DNA of 64,000 nucleotides from Pseudidiomarina marina (GCF_003987045.1 NZ_PIPZ01000001.1:806001-870000), one strand, 5' to 3'; shown: positions 8,813 to 17,860, counted from the stretch's first letter. The notes: generated from the letters alone by a model not told the origin. Translations and numbers: made by a program.

Positions 8813-9505
8813 ATGAAAACAATCGGAATCATCGGCGGTATGAGTTGGGAATCGACTCAAACGTACTATCGGTTGATTAACCAGAAGGTGCGCGAACAGC
8901 TTGGCGGTTTACATTCAGCCAAAGTCATTCTTTATAGTGTCGATTTCGCCGAAATAGAACCCTTACAACACGCCGGAGATTGGGCAGGTACGGCCGATAT
9001 ATTGGCTGAAGCTGCACAAGCTCTCGAAACGGCCGGCGCCGACTTTCTTTTACTTGCGACCAATACGATGCATAAAGTATCACCCGAAATTGAGCTTGCT
9101 GTGAACATCCCCCTACTCCACATTGCTGATGCAACAGCGGCTGCACTGCAAGCGGATAATATTACCACCGTAGGACTCCTCGGCACCAAATTCACCATGG
9201 AACAAGATTTCTACCGTGACCGCCTCGAGTCGCACGGTATTTGCGTTGTTGTTCCAGAAATAAGAGAACGAAACCGTATTCACGAAGTGATTTTCAAAGA
9301 GCTTTGTCTGGGCAAAATTGAACCGCAATCAAAAGCAGATTACTTAAATATTATCAACAAGCTTGGTGAATATGGCGCCGATGCCATCATTTTAGGCTGC
9401 ACCGAAATCGGGTTACTCATCGATCAGGCGGATACATCAATAAAACTGTACGACACAACCGAAATTCACGCCGACCAAGCCGTCAAATTCGCCCTCGGAA
9501 AATAA
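8813..9505 (+). CDS. Aspartate/glutamate racemase family protein (YgeA type)
   Basis: A 230-residue PLP-independent amino-acid racemase. It opens with KTIGIIGGMSWEST and carries LLLATNTMHKV near residues 80-90 and AIILGCTEIGLLI near 193-205. The second catalytic Cys is present in GCTE, while the first site is Thr rather than Cys. The same Thr/Cys pairing is known for E. coli YgeA, which acts on L-aspartate and L-glutamate, so this is likely the normal state for the subgroup. It is monocistronic and divergent from the DUF924 gene. Confidence 0.87.
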   Translation: MKTIGIIGGMSWESTQTYYRLINQKVREQLGGLHSAKVILYSVDFAEIEPLQHAGDWAGTADILAEAAQALETAGADFLLLATNTMHKVSPEIELAVNIPLLHIADATAAALQADNITTVGLLGTKFTMEQDFYRDRLESHGICVVVPEIRERNRIHEVIFKELCLGKIEPQSKADYLNIINKLGEYGADAIILGCTEIGLLIDQADTSIKLYDTTEIHADQAVKFALGK

Positions 9506-9530
9506 AAAAGGCCGCCCGAAGGCGACCTTT
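9501..9530 (-). terminator. Rho-independent terminator of the nuclease gene
   Basis: A ten-base-pair stem (507-516 with 521-530 of this kilobase, one wobble) closes a TTCG tetraloop on the minus strand and is followed there by a T-rich run. It lies just past the nuclease stop and just inside the 3' end of the racemase gene. On the plus strand it could also act weakly for the racemase. A near-identical structure is at 12189-12216. Confidence 0.8.
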
Positions 9531-9555
9531 GAAGGACTCATAACCTAAATTCTTT

Positions 9556-12021
9556 CTAAAACCCGAACGATTGACCTTGATTAAGGTTTCCTCGAGTACT
9601 GCGACTCGGGTTTTGCCACAAAAAGTCGCTATATTGGGTTCCTGAACCACTCAACTGCAGTGAATCGTTTGCAGATGAATTGGCAGTTTCAGATACACCA
9701 ATTGCCTCAGACTGCATACCCGCCGCTGGACCAGATGTTGCCGTCATTACGCCCTCGTAGCTTATAAACTGCACCACTTCTCCTTGAGCATCAATCAATG
9801 CGAGACCATCAGGCGAACCATTCTGCATGCCAGCAAAATCAAATGCTAAGGTGCCGAAGCCACCTTGTTGATTGCTGATGACTCCGGCAAGTGCAACAGT
9901 CGCGTAAACTTCGCCATTGCTGCCGTTGTATCCCAAAATTGTCCAGCCACTGAGGTCGCTGCCAGAGTTACCGGCTACTTCAACGAACTCATTTCGGTCA
10001 CCACCTTTATTGTCATAATGAAATTCATTAATCCAAACAACTGGAGTAACCGGCGGCGCACTCACATTAACCAATGCAGCACTTTCGTCTGTCGCACCTG
10101 CGTCATCGGAAACAGTGAGCGTCACAGAGTATTCACCAGCAGCTGAAAACGAATGATTATTCAATGCGCCCGTTGCTGTTGTGCCATCGCCAAAATTCCA
10201 ATCATAGGAGACAATACTGCCATCAGTATCGCTGCTTGCTGACGCATCAAATTGACATTCTAAGTAGGTACAAGTGGCGTTAAATACGGCTGTTGGCGGT
10301 GTATTGACCGGCTCACTGCTCACAAAGCTTTGGCCTGAGTTAACGCTACCCGCAGTTGCGCTTTGAGGGGCTTGCCAAGTAAAATCACTGTATTGCTCGC
10401 CCGAGCCACTAAGCTGTAACGAATAACCGACAGGCGTCGAGCTGGTTTCACTAACGCCAATATCTTGCGATGATTGTCCAGCTGCTGGCCCATCAACTGC
10501 GGTCATAACGCCTTCGTAGCTTAAGAACTGCACCACGTTGCCTTGAGCATCAATTAAGGCCACACCATCCGGCGCGCCATTCTGCAAGCCGCTCATTGGA
10601 ACGCTTAAAGTACCGAATCCGTCACTTTGATCAGCCAGAACACCGCTCAAATTAGCGGTCGCGTACGCTGTTCCGCCGTTACCGTTATAGGCTACTAATT
10701 GCCACCCACTTAAATTGCTTCCTGCACTGCCGGCCACTTCAACGAATTCGCCCGTGTCGATTCCATCATTATCGTAGTGGATTTCATTAATCCAAACGCT
10801 TGCGGCTTGTGTTCCGCCGTTTGCAGTTGCAATAACCTCATTACTAAATACCGATTCGTTACCTGAGGTATCGACTGCCGTCACAACGTAATAGTAGGTT
10901 GTACCACCCGAAACACTGTAATCATCATATGCTGCTGAAGTAACGAGTGCACTGGTTAATCGACTGTAACCACTACCAGCGATTGTGCTTCGATAAACGT
11001 GATAACCGGCGAGATCAGATTCGGTATTTTGGTTCCAAGCTACGGCAATAAGTCCGCTGCCTGCAGAAGCACTCACATAGCTCGGCGCTGTTGGTGCCGT
11101 GGTATCGCCACCACCACCTGAGCTCCCATCACAGATGTTCTCAAACACACAGGTTGCGAATTCAGGGTGATCAATAAACGGATTACGGTTGCCTTGGAAT
11201 GAATACACGATATCGTTGCGACGGCGTTCCAAGTCATCCACGGGGTCTTCTTGATGCCATTGCAGCAAGACTGATTTCAAACCCATGTATGCGACCGAGA
11301 TGTTTGCGCCCTGATTGGATTGAGCAATCAAATTGCGATCATCCGTCAGAATCAGATCCGGCTCGCTAAACCCAGTCACGCCATGCGTACCGCCTTCATA
11401 ACGCACTGCCATGTACATGAGTGCACGAGCGACATCGCCGCGACGCCCTGACCAGGTTTCCCAAGTGCCGGTATCAAAAGACCCCTCGGTCCAATTTGAT
11501 TCGCTTGAACTACCACCTCGACCATTATTGAATTCAGTCGGCTTTTCAGTACAAGCCGTCGTGCAATTGGCATAAGGCTTATTACTGCGGCTTGAGTTAT
11601 AGCTGCTATCTGAAATAAATAAATGATGAGCATCGGTATAAGCATAATTTGAGCTGCCATCATTTGGAAAACCATAAGACTTTGGCCAGCTATGCTCGCG
11701 ATTATAAAGTGTGTTTCCACCACCAACTTTTCCATAACTGGCGTTTTTATAAACATCGATCACATTATTCGAATTATCCGGATCTTCATCTGCTGCTTCT
11801 AAAATATCCCAAGTATCGGTGCTACTTGAGGTATATGGATAGCGTTGGTGATCATCAATAATTTCGTGGAGCGATTGTTGTAAGGTTTGTGCGTTGGTTT
11901 GATCAACTGAGTTGTAATAATCAGCAGGTGGAGCTGCAATTGCTGTAAGTGAGTAAAATGAAAAACAAGTTACCGCGAGCAGGCTTTGTTTTAACAAGCC
12001 TTGTTTTGAATGAACGCTCAT
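9556..12021 (-). CDS. Secreted endonuclease I with FN3, PKD and two LTD-like modules
   Basis: The likely start is the ATG at 12021, preceded by AAGGG; an in-frame ATG at 12063 would put 14 polar residues before the signal peptide. The 821-residue product has a signal peptide (cleavage near TAIAA), an endonuclease I domain at about 30-300 with the active-site NREHSWPKSYG (Glu109, His110) and the terminal NRNPFIDHPEF, an FN3 domain near 306-396, an LTD-like module near 402-560, a PKD domain near 574-656, and a second LTD-like module near 662-821. It should degrade extracellular DNA, and the adhesive modules may bind surfaces or polymer. The two LTD-like modules are closely related and look duplicated. 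Confidence 0.88.
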   Translation of the reverse strand: MSVHSKQGLLKQSLLAVTCFSFYSLTAIAAPPADYYNSVDQTNAQTLQQSLHEIIDDHQRYPYTSSSTDTWDILEAADEDPDNSNNVIDVYKNASYGKVGGGNTLYNREHSWPKSYGFPNDGSSNYAYTDAHHLFISDSSYNSSRSNKPYANCTTACTEKPTEFNNGRGGSSSESNWTEGSFDTGTWETWSGRRGDVARALMYMAVRYEGGTHGVTGFSEPDLILTDDRNLIAQSNQGANISVAYMGLKSVLLQWHQEDPVDDLERRRNDIVYSFQGNRNPFIDHPEFATCVFENICDGSSGGGGDTTAPTAPSYVSASAGSGLIAVAWNQNTESDLAGYHVYRSTIAGSGYSRLTSALVTSAAYDDYSVSGGTTYYYVVTAVDTSGNESVFSNEVIATANGGTQAASVWINEIHYDNDGIDTGEFVEVAGSAGSNLSGWQLVAYNGNGGTAYATANLSGVLADQSDGFGTLSVPMSGLQNGAPDGVALIDAQGNVVQFLSYEGVMTAVDGPAAGQSSQDIGVSETSSTPVGYSLQLSGSGEQYSDFTWQAPQSATAGSVNSGQSFVSSEPVNTPPTAVFNATCTYLECQFDASASSDTDGSIVSYDWNFGDGTTATGALNNHSFSAAGEYSVTLTVSDDAGATDESAALVNVSAPPVTPVVWINEFHYDNKGGDRNEFVEVAGNSGSDLSGWTILGYNGSNGEVYATVALAGVISNQQGGFGTLAFDFAGMQNGSPDGLALIDAQGEVVQFISYEGVMTATSGPAAGMQSEAIGVSETANSSANDSLQLSGSGTQYSDFLWQNPSRSTRGNLNQGQSFGF

Positions 12022-12188
12022 CGATTTACCCTTATAATTTTTATAAATAATTGGTGTATACATCGAATATTTATTGCAAATAAAGCTTAATCAATAATTA
12101 AACATCTGATCATTAATTAACCAAACCTTTGCAGTAAACGAGCGCATTAAATCACTTCTTTATTAATTTTCAATGACATTTTTGAGAA

Positions 12189-12216
12189 ATAAAAAAGGCC
12201 GCCCGAAGGCGACCTC
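12189..12216 (-). terminator. Rho-independent terminator downstream of the peroxiredoxin gene
   Basis: On the minus strand an eight-base-pair GC-rich stem with a TTCG loop (196-203 with 208-215, one G-T wobble) is followed by TTTTTTATT. It lies 56 bases past the peroxiredoxin stop. The stem and loop match those of the terminator at 9501-9530. Confidence 0.8.
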
Positions 12217-12240
12217 TTGTTCTTTAGTCTTTCGTTTTCC

Positions 12241-12262
12241 GAATAACGAATAACCAATAACG
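12241..12262. repeat. Short copy of the AATAACG intergenic repeat
   Basis: The sequence consists of three head-to-tail AATAACG-like units (GAATAACGAATAACC, then AATAACG). It is the smallest of five intergenic places in the window that carry this motif; the others are at 26343-26394, 26528-26574, 53531-53716 and 55839-55984. Confidence 0.6.
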
Positions 12263-12271
12263 CTTTTTGTT

Positions 12272-12877
12272 TTACAGCTTGCTAGCGTTCTTAGAAAGGT
12301 AATCAGCAACACCCTTAGGATCAGCCTTCATACCTTCATCACCTTCTTTCCAACCAGCTGGACATACATCGCCATGCTTCTGGTGGAAGTTCAACGCGTC
12401 AACTAAACGAATCATTTCGTCAATGTTACGACCTAATGGCAAGTCGTTTACGATTTGGTGACGAACTAAACCGTCTTCGTCAATTAAGAATGATGCACGG
12501 AAAGCAACGCCCGCTTCTGGATGCTCAACGTCATAAGCACGGCAAATTGAGTGTTTTACGTCTGCAACCAATGGTTATTTCACTTGGCCGATACCGCCGT
12601 CTGCTTCAGCGGTGTTACGCCATGCGTTGTGCGTGAATTGTGAATCGATAGAAACACCAATAACTTCAACGCCACGCTTTTTGAACTCTTCTAAACGGTG
12701 ATCAAATGCGATCAACTCAGAAGGACAAACGAACGTGAAGTCGAGTGGATAGAAGAAAACAACCGCTTTCTTGCCTTTAATTTGCTCGTGCAAGTTAAAG
12801 TTTTCAACAATTTCGCCAGTACCTAGTACGGCAGCTGCAGTGAAGTTAGGAGCCTTACGACCTACTAATACACCCAT
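12272..12877 (-). pseudogene. 2-Cys peroxiredoxin (AhpC/Tsa type) interrupted by an in-frame TAA
   Basis: The two halves lie in the same frame, separated by one stop codon at 12575-12577. Upstream residues run from MGVLVGRKAPNFTAAAV through the peroxidatic Cys in FTFVCPSEL to GGIGQVK; downstream ones continue at once with PLVADVKHSICRAY to the resolving Cys in GDVCPAGW and the normal C terminus. The family usually has Tyr at the stop position (QVKYPLVAD), so a single base change from TAT or TAC explains it. The 201-codon gene is otherwise intact, with a good GGAG site and its own terminator. As read, the product would lack the resolving Cys. Either a recent nonsense mutation or a sequencing error is possible. 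Confidence 0.85.
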
Positions 12878-12904
12878 GGTTAATCTCCATTTAGTTGTTT
12901 AAGT

Positions 12905-13243
12905 TTATTCAGCTTCTGGCGCCGGATGACGCGCAGCAACTTCGTTAATTAATTCTTGTAATTCGCCTTTTTGGAACATTTCCAAAATAATGTCACAACC
13001 ACCAACTAACTCGCCTTCAACCCACAATTGCGGGAACGTTGGCCAATCAGCAAATTTCGGCAATTCAGCGCGGATATCTGGGTTTTGCAATATATCCACA
13101 TACGCAAAAGCTTGACCACAGCTCATGAGAGCTTGTGAAGCTTGCGATGAGAAGCCACAGCTTGGTAACTTCGGTGAACCTTTCATGTACAACAGAATCG
13201 GGTTTTCTGCGATCTGTTGCTTAATTTTTTCAACAGTTTCCAT
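12905..13243 (-). CDS. grxD: Monothiol glutaredoxin Grx4
   Basis: This 112-residue protein has the monothiol CGFS active site in KLPSCGFSSQA near residue 29, followed by the glutathione-binding WPTFPQLWVEGELVGGCDI segment near 67-85. Proteins of this class bind a [2Fe-2S] cluster with glutathione and take part in iron-sulfur delivery and iron sensing. A GAGGT site precedes the ATG. It lies just upstream of the peroxiredoxin gene (27 bases) and is divergent from sodB, a common grouping of redox-stress genes. Confidence 0.94.
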   Translation of the reverse strand: METVEKIKQQIAENPILLYMKGSPKLPSCGFSSQASQALMSCGQAFAYVDILQNPDIRAELPKFADWPTFPQLWVEGELVGGCDIILEMFQKGELQELINEVAARHPAPEAE

Positions 13244-13492
13244 GACTACCTCAGGTAATGAGCGTTTCTAACGGCGCGCATTATACCATGTTCAGAAAAC
13301 ACATTCAGTACGCGAAACCGTCATAAAGAAGTTATACTTTAGGGTAAAGTTAACCCTTGAAATAAACTTTTGTGCCACAATTTAACTATATAGTGACGGC
13401 AAGTTTTGAATTCAATGGTAAAATAGCCGGAATTCAGAACAAACAATCAAACGTACAACACATTCATTTCTCAACAACAACGGAGAGTCGAC

Positions 13493-14074
13493 ATGGCATT
13501 TGAATTACCAGCATTGCCTTACGAGAAAAATGCACTTGAGCCACATATTTCAGCAGAAACCATTGAATATCACTATGGTAAACATCACCAAACTTACGTG
13601 ACTAAGCTGAACGATGCGGTAAAAGGCACCGATATGGAAGGCAAGTCACTCGAAGATATTATCAAAACTTCAAAAGGCGGCGTATTTAACAACGCAGCTC
13701 AAGTTTGGAACCACACGTTCTATTGGCATTGTTTAAGCCCAAATGGCGGCGGTAAGCCAACTGGCGCTGTTGCTGATGCAATTAACGCAGCATTCGGTTC
13801 GTTCGACAAGTTCAAAGAAGAGTTCAGCGCACAAGCAGCTGGCAACTTCGGTTCTGGCTGGACTTGGTTGGTGAAAAAAGCAGACGGTTCAGTTGCAATC
13901 GTGAACACCAGCAACGCTGAAACCCCATTAACTGATTCGTCAGTAACGCCTATCCTGACCGTTGATGTTTGGGAGCACGCTTACTACATCGATTACCGTA
14001 ATGCGCGTCCTAACTACTTAAACGCGTTCTGGAACTTGGTAAACTGGGACTTCGTAGCGAAAAACTTCGCTTAA
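13493..14074 (+). CDS. sodB: Iron superoxide dismutase
   Basis: A 193-residue Fe-type superoxide dismutase. The metal ligands are in [10 protein letters not shown] (first His), [11 protein letters not shown] (second His) and [13 protein letters not shown] (Asp and His). The Gln in [10 protein letters not shown] is the position that marks iron rather than manganese enzymes. It converts superoxide to peroxide and oxygen in the cytoplasm. A GGAG site precedes the ATG, and a strong terminator follows. It is divergently arranged with grxD. Confidence 0.95.
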   Translation: MAFELPALPYEKNALEPHISAETIEYHYGKHHQTYVTKLNDAVKGTDMEGKSLEDIIKTSKGGVFNNAAQVWNHTFYWHCLSPNGGGKPTGAVADAINAAFGSFDKFKEEFSAQAAGNFGSGWTWLVKKADGSVAIVNTSNAETPLTDSSVTPILTVDVWEHAYYIDYRNARPNYLNAFWNLVNWDFVAKNFA

Positions 14075-14087
14075 GTCTGATTTATTC

Positions 14088-14123
14088 AAACGGCCAATGC
14101 CCATAAGGTGTTGGCCGTTTTTT
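14088..14123 (+). terminator. Rho-independent terminator of sodB
   Basis: A ten-base-pair perfect stem, AAACGGCCAA with TTGGCCGTTT, closes a 13-base loop and is followed by a run of T. It lies 14 bases after the sodB stop codon. Confidence 0.88.
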
Positions 14124-14208
14124 AATTCCTTCCGCCCTGATCAATTTCCTTGTAAATCACGTAATCATCCCCACTAAAGTTATATAACTTAATTTGAAGT
14201 GAGGGCTT

Positions 14209-15285
14209 ATGTTTATTGATGTACCCAATCGTTTTACCGTCGCACCAATGACGCGCACCAGTGCGGATGAGCATGGTGTTCCAACCGCCATCATGGGTGA
14301 TTATTACGAACGCTTTGCCAAAGGCGGCTTCGGTTTGGTAATTACCGAAGGTGTTTACACCGATGATCGCGCCGCACAAGGCTATGTGAATCAACCTGGT
14401 ATCATTAATGCCGCGCAAGCTGACGCTTGGCGAAATATTGTTGAGCGCATTCATGCGTCCGGTAGTAAAGCCATCATGCAACTGATGCACGCTGGCGCAC
14501 AAATGCAACACAGCAATTTCGTTGATCAACCAATAGCACCAAGCACTGTGCAGCCCAAAGGTGAGCCATTAAGTTTATACGGCGATGTGCCAGGTTGGTT
14601 GGAGCCGAAAGAAGCTTCGCTGAGCGACCTTGAACATGCACTAAATGGTTTTGTCGCTTCCGCAAAAAGAGCCGAAGAAATTGGCTTTGATGGCGTTGAG
14701 TTGCATGCTGCGAATGGGTATTTATTGAATGAATTTTTGAGTACTCACTTTAATCAACGTGAGGATGAATTTGGCGGCTCACTCGATAAGCGTATCGCGT
14801 TTGTTGAACGCGTCGTTCGCGCTGTCCGTAGCGCCGTCAGTGACAACTTTGCGGTTGGCATTCGAATCGGCCAGATTACTGTTACCGACAATGACTATCA
14901 ATGGCCTGAAGGTGAAGCCGCAGCGGTAAAATTAGTGCGTATTTTAGCTGACGCCGGCGTCGATTTTATTCATACCACCGACACATCAGTTGCCCGTAAG
15001 CCTTTTGCTGATGGCAGTGACAAAACACTGGCTGACATTGTTGCGGCTGAAACGAACGTTGGTTTGATAATCAATGGCGGAATTGATGAGACGAATTACG
15101 CGGACTATGCCGCGAAATTCCCAAATGCTTTACTTGCCTTAGGTAAAAAAGCATTAGCGAACCCAGACTTCCCAGAGCGTTTTAAAGCAGGTGATACATT
15201 GGTGGATCTAGATTTTCAAATGTTATTGCCAAAGGCCACGTTAGAGAACGAGTGGAAATGGCGCGCCGAGCAAGGCGTCGAGTAA
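14209..15285 (+). CDS. Old Yellow Enzyme family NADH:flavin oxidoreductase
   Basis: This 358-residue TIM-barrel flavoprotein shows OYE family landmarks: RFTVAPMTRTSAD near residue 8, GFGLVITEGVYTDDRAAQGY near 41-60, MQLMHAGAQ near 86, GVELHAANGYLLNEFLS near 163, FNQREDEFGGS near 182, and a late phosphate-binding LIINGGIDE near 285. Members reduce electrophilic alkenes such as unsaturated carbonyls using FMN and NAD(P)H. A GAGGG site precedes the ATG. It stands between sodB and fadR and is probably transcribed alone; its natural substrate is not known. Confidence 0.88.
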   Translation: MFIDVPNRFTVAPMTRTSADEHGVPTAIMGDYYERFAKGGFGLVITEGVYTDDRAAQGYVNQPGIINAAQADAWRNIVERIHASGSKAIMQLMHAGAQMQHSNFVDQPIAPSTVQPKGEPLSLYGDVPGWLEPKEASLSDLEHALNGFVASAKRAEEIGFDGVELHAANGYLLNEFLSTHFNQREDEFGGSLDKRIAFVERVVRAVRSAVSDNFAVGIRIGQITVTDNDYQWPEGEAAAVKLVRILADAGVDFIHTTDTSVARKPFADGSDKTLADIVAAETNVGLIINGGIDETNYADYAAKFPNALLALGKKALANPDFPERFKAGDTLVDLDFQMLLPKATLENEWKWRAEQGVE

Positions 15286-15332
15286 ATCAGACTGAAGCTT
15301 TGTCGAGTAACAGCGGTTACTCGACAACATCT

Positions 15333-16043
15333 TTATTCGACTAGATTATCTGGGATATCACCACGCATGCTGTGCCAGATACGGCCTGATTGGTAACCAT
15401 ATTCACGAACCAATAAGACCGCGTCATCACGGCGCGAGTCAGCCGCCATTTCTCTTAAATCAGCGTAGTACTTGCGAGCCAACTTACGTGCATCATCGTT
15501 TGAGAAATAGAAATTACCAATGCGTGAATATAATCCTTTAAAGCCATTCAATACCAATACGTAAATTGGATTGCCAGATGCCATCGCAAGATCATGATTC
15601 AAACGATAATCATATTGGCTAAAGGCTTCAGCTGAATCTTCAAGCGACTCAGCTTCTTTTAATAGTTCGACAACCTTATCTGGTGCATTGCGAACTGCTT
15701 GGCGAATATAGATAGCACTAATGTTGGTGCGAGCAGATAGTAACTGATCGACTAACTCAGGCATGCCATCTTCATCAAGTCGCGCTAGCGTCTCAAGGAT
15801 ATTAAGCCCCGACGTTTCCCAAAAATTATTGACCCGCGTTGGCTTGCCATGCTGGATAGTCAACCAACCATCACGGGCCAAACGCTGCAACACTTCGCGC
15901 AAGGTCGTACGGGTAACACCAATCAGCTCGGACAACTCACGCTCTGCTGGTAAGATAGTGCCGGGTGCAAAATGCCCGTTCCAGATTGATTTTACGATGT
16001 ATTCCTCGGCAAAACCTGCTGGACTTTGTGCCTTAATAATCAT
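15333..16043 (-). CDS. fadR: Fatty-acid metabolism regulator FadR
   Basis: A 236-residue GntR-type regulator. The winged helix at about residues 1-75 includes [20 protein letters not shown] and the recognition region [18 protein letters not shown], very close to enterobacterial FadR. The C-terminal helical domain binds long-chain acyl-CoA, which releases the protein from DNA. In relatives it represses beta-oxidation genes and activates unsaturated fatty-acid synthesis. It is divergent from dsbB, with a FadR-like operator at 16127-16143 between them; two more candidate operators in the window precede fadD and the KAS III gene. Confidence 0.93.
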   Translation of the reverse strand: MIIKAQSPAGFAEEYIVKSIWNGHFAPGTILPAERELSELIGVTRTTLREVLQRLARDGWLTIQHGKPTRVNNFWETSGLNILETLARLDEDGMPELVDQLLSARTNISAIYIRQAVRNAPDKVVELLKEAESLEDSAEAFSQYDYRLNHDLAMASGNPIYVLVLNGFKGLYSRIGNFYFSNDDARKLARKYYADLREMAADSRRDDAVLLVREYGYQSGRIWHSMRGDIPDNLVE

Positions 16044-16126
16044 GAAGTGGCCTGTATTTTGAATAACGTTACCTAATGTAGGGTTACTATTTGTTATAAT
16101 CCATTGCCTGATTCTATCAGTCTTTT

Positions 16127-16143
16127 CAATGGTCGGACAAGTT
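16127..16143 (+). promoter_or_regulatory. FadR-like operator between fadR and dsbB
   Basis: The sequence CAATGGTCGGACAAGTT matches the known FadR consensus (ANCTGGTCSGACNTGTT) at all but three positions and keeps the full TGGTCGGAC core. It lies 84 bases upstream of the fadR start, suggesting autoregulation or control of the divergent pair. It shares a 13-base core with the site at 55815-55831. Confidence 0.6.
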
Positions 16144-16229
16144 TTGTAAAGCTTCTTAACCCAATCTTATCGACAATCAATTTAGGCTCAGGTATGGTTC
16201 TTGGCAAATAATTATAAGGCGGTGATTTT

Positions 16230-16751
16230 ATGCTAACTTTTTTGGCCAAACTTCCAGCACAGCGTAACGCTTGGGCAATTCTTTCTGCATCCTGCTTTGC
16301 ATTGTTAGCAGCGGCGTTGTTTTTCCAATACCAGCTTGGCTTAGAGCCCTGTGTGAAATGTATTTATCAGCGCACCGCCATACTTGGCATTGGTATAGCC
16401 GCATTAATTCCACTGTTCGCGCCGCAGCTCCTAGTGACTCGTTTACTGGGTTTTGCCGGATGGCTAGTTGCCGCTATTTGGGGTTGGCTAATTGCCCGTG
16501 AACATCTCGAAATTCAAAATTCAGAAAACTCGTGGTTTATTGTTTGCGACACCTTCCCTAACTTCCCTAGCTGGATGCCGTTACATGAATGGTTTCCAAG
16601 TTTCTTCGCTGCCCCTGGGCAATGTGGGGAAATTGACTGGCAATTTGCCGGTTTAAGTATGCCCGGCTGGATGCAGGTGATCTTTGCAACCTATACGATT
16701 ATCGCCATTGCCGTTATTCTTGCGCGCTTGGTGAAATTCAAAACCGTTTAA
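16230..16751 (+). CDS. dsbB: Disulfide bond formation protein DsbB
   Basis: A 173-residue inner-membrane protein with four hydrophobic helices (roughly residues 13-32, 45-62, 68-87 and 145-167). The first periplasmic loop has the redox pair in EPCVKC near residue 40, and the second loop has the other pair, CDTFPNFP near 106 and GQCGEIDW near 131. It oxidises DsbA and passes electrons to quinone. Its position next to fadR matches the usual gammaproteobacterial order, except that nhaB is missing here. It converges with ycgN, overlapping by four bases. Confidence 0.95.
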   Translation: MLTFLAKLPAQRNAWAILSASCFALLAAALFFQYQLGLEPCVKCIYQRTAILGIGIAALIPLFAPQLLVTRLLGFAGWLVAAIWGWLIAREHLEIQNSENSWFIVCDTFPNFPSWMPLHEWFPSFFAAPGQCGEIDWQFAGLSMPGWMQVIFATYTIIAIAVILARLVKFKTV

Positions 16752-17206
16752 TTGGTATCGCGTAGCGGCCAAGTCACAATACGAAGTTCGAGATCTTCTT
16801 CCACTGCATCTTCGCTGTCGACTAAGCCTGCTGCGCTCATACCAGCGGCAATCATTGGCACCCTTGAACCGGCATGATACAACGGGTGCCAAGAGGCCAA
16901 CCCACGCCCCTCGGCTAAACGACGATAAGCACAGCTGGTCGGCATGTAGTCTAAGTCATAAACGTTGTCTGGCGTAATGACAACACAGTCCGGCACATGC
17001 TGCTTACGGTTAGCGTAATCTGAGCATTGCGCCGTTTTGGTATTGAGTAATCGACAACTGACATCGGTATAGTGAATCACTTCGTCGTTGTCAGATTCGT
17101 CAATGAGCTTATGCAAGCAACACTTACCGCACCCATCACAAAGACTTTCCCACTCCTCGTGGGTTAATTCGTTTAACGCTTTATCTTTCCAAAATTGACC
17201 GCTCAC
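16748..17206 (-). CDS. ycgN: YcgN family cysteine-cluster protein (UPF0260)
   Basis: This 152-residue protein carries the UPF0260 cysteine cluster: CDGCGKCCLHKL near residues 23-34, CRLLN near 51, CSDYANRKQHVPDCV near 61-75, and TSCAYRRL near 91. The Cys spacing implies metal or iron-sulfur binding, but the family is uncharacterised. It is four bases downstream of the ycgM gene, in the conserved ycgL-ycgM-ycgN neighbourhood. Confidence 0.9.
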   Translation of the reverse strand: MSGQFWKDKALNELTHEEWESLCDGCGKCCLHKLIDESDNDEVIHYTDVSCRLLNTKTAQCSDYANRKQHVPDCVVITPDNVYDLDYMPTSCAYRRLAEGRGLASWHPLYHAGSRVPMIAAGMSAAGLVDSEDAVEEDLELRIVTWPLRDTN

Positions 17207-17209
17207 AGT

Positions 17210-17854
17210 TTACTCGGCTGCTCGCACATCACCAGACCATCGCCACTGCTGCCCGTCATTTTTAAGGGTTAACTCAAGCTTATCGCCTAAACCCAGCGCG
17301 GCGACGCCAGCCGGCGTTCCAGTCAAAACGACATCACCCGGCACTAACGTAAACTGTTGTGAAATATCCGCCAGCAAATCGGCAATAGCAAAAATCATTT
17401 CGCTTGATTTGCCGTGCTGTCGAAGTTCACCATTCACCGACAACGCAATATCAAAATCTGCATCGGCATTAAATTCAACACGCTCAACCATCGGTCCGAG
17501 CACACATGAGCCATCGAATGCCTTCGCCCGCTCCCACGGTTGCCCTTGTGCTTTTAGTTCGCTTTGCACTTGGCGTAACGTTAAATCAAGCGCGACACCG
17601 TAACCTGCAACGGCTTTTATTGCTTGTTCTGGCGTCGCTTTACGTAATGGAATGCCAATATAAACAGCCAATTCAATTTCATGTTGGCATTCGCCTTGGT
17701 CGGTTGGAATACGCACTTCAGGAAGGCGGGTAATTGATGATGGCGGCTTCATAAATAACAATGGCCGAGTCGGCACGGGATTATTTAGTTCAGCGGCATG
17801 GTCAACATAGTTACGGCCTACACAGACAATTTTACTTGGCGGTTGTAATCCCAT
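17210..17854 (-). CDS. ycgM: Fumarylacetoacetate hydrolase family protein YcgM
   Basis: A 214-residue FAH-fold protein. It opens with SKIVCVGRNYVDHAAELNNP, and keeps the metal-binding acidic residues in CQHEIELAVYIG near 50-61 and the TGTPAGVAALGLGD turn near 178. Relatives include acylpyruvases and oxaloacetate tautomerases, the likely activity here. A GAGGT site precedes the ATG. It sits between the transglycosylase gene and ycgN with only a few bases on either side. Confidence 0.88.
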   Translation of the reverse strand: MGLQPPSKIVCVGRNYVDHAAELNNPVPTRPLLFMKPPSSITRLPEVRIPTDQGECQHEIELAVYIGIPLRKATPEQAIKAVAGYGVALDLTLRQVQSELKAQGQPWERAKAFDGSCVLGPMVERVEFNADADFDIALSVNGELRQHGKSSEMIFAIADLLADISQQFTLVPGDVVLTGTPAGVAALGLGDKLELTLKNDGQQWRWSGDVRAAE

Positions 17855-17860
17855 ACGTGA

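Noticed and set aside
9501-9530. Mobile-element end or integration site because the same hairpin recurs at 12189
   Set aside because: No transposase, target duplication or inverted ends are seen; both hairpins have T runs on the minus strand and fit terminators.
12272-12571. Separate protein starting at the TTG 12571 (second half of the peroxiredoxin)
   Set aside because: It has no ribosome site and begins in the middle of the conserved thioredoxin fold; it is the same gene after the stop codon.
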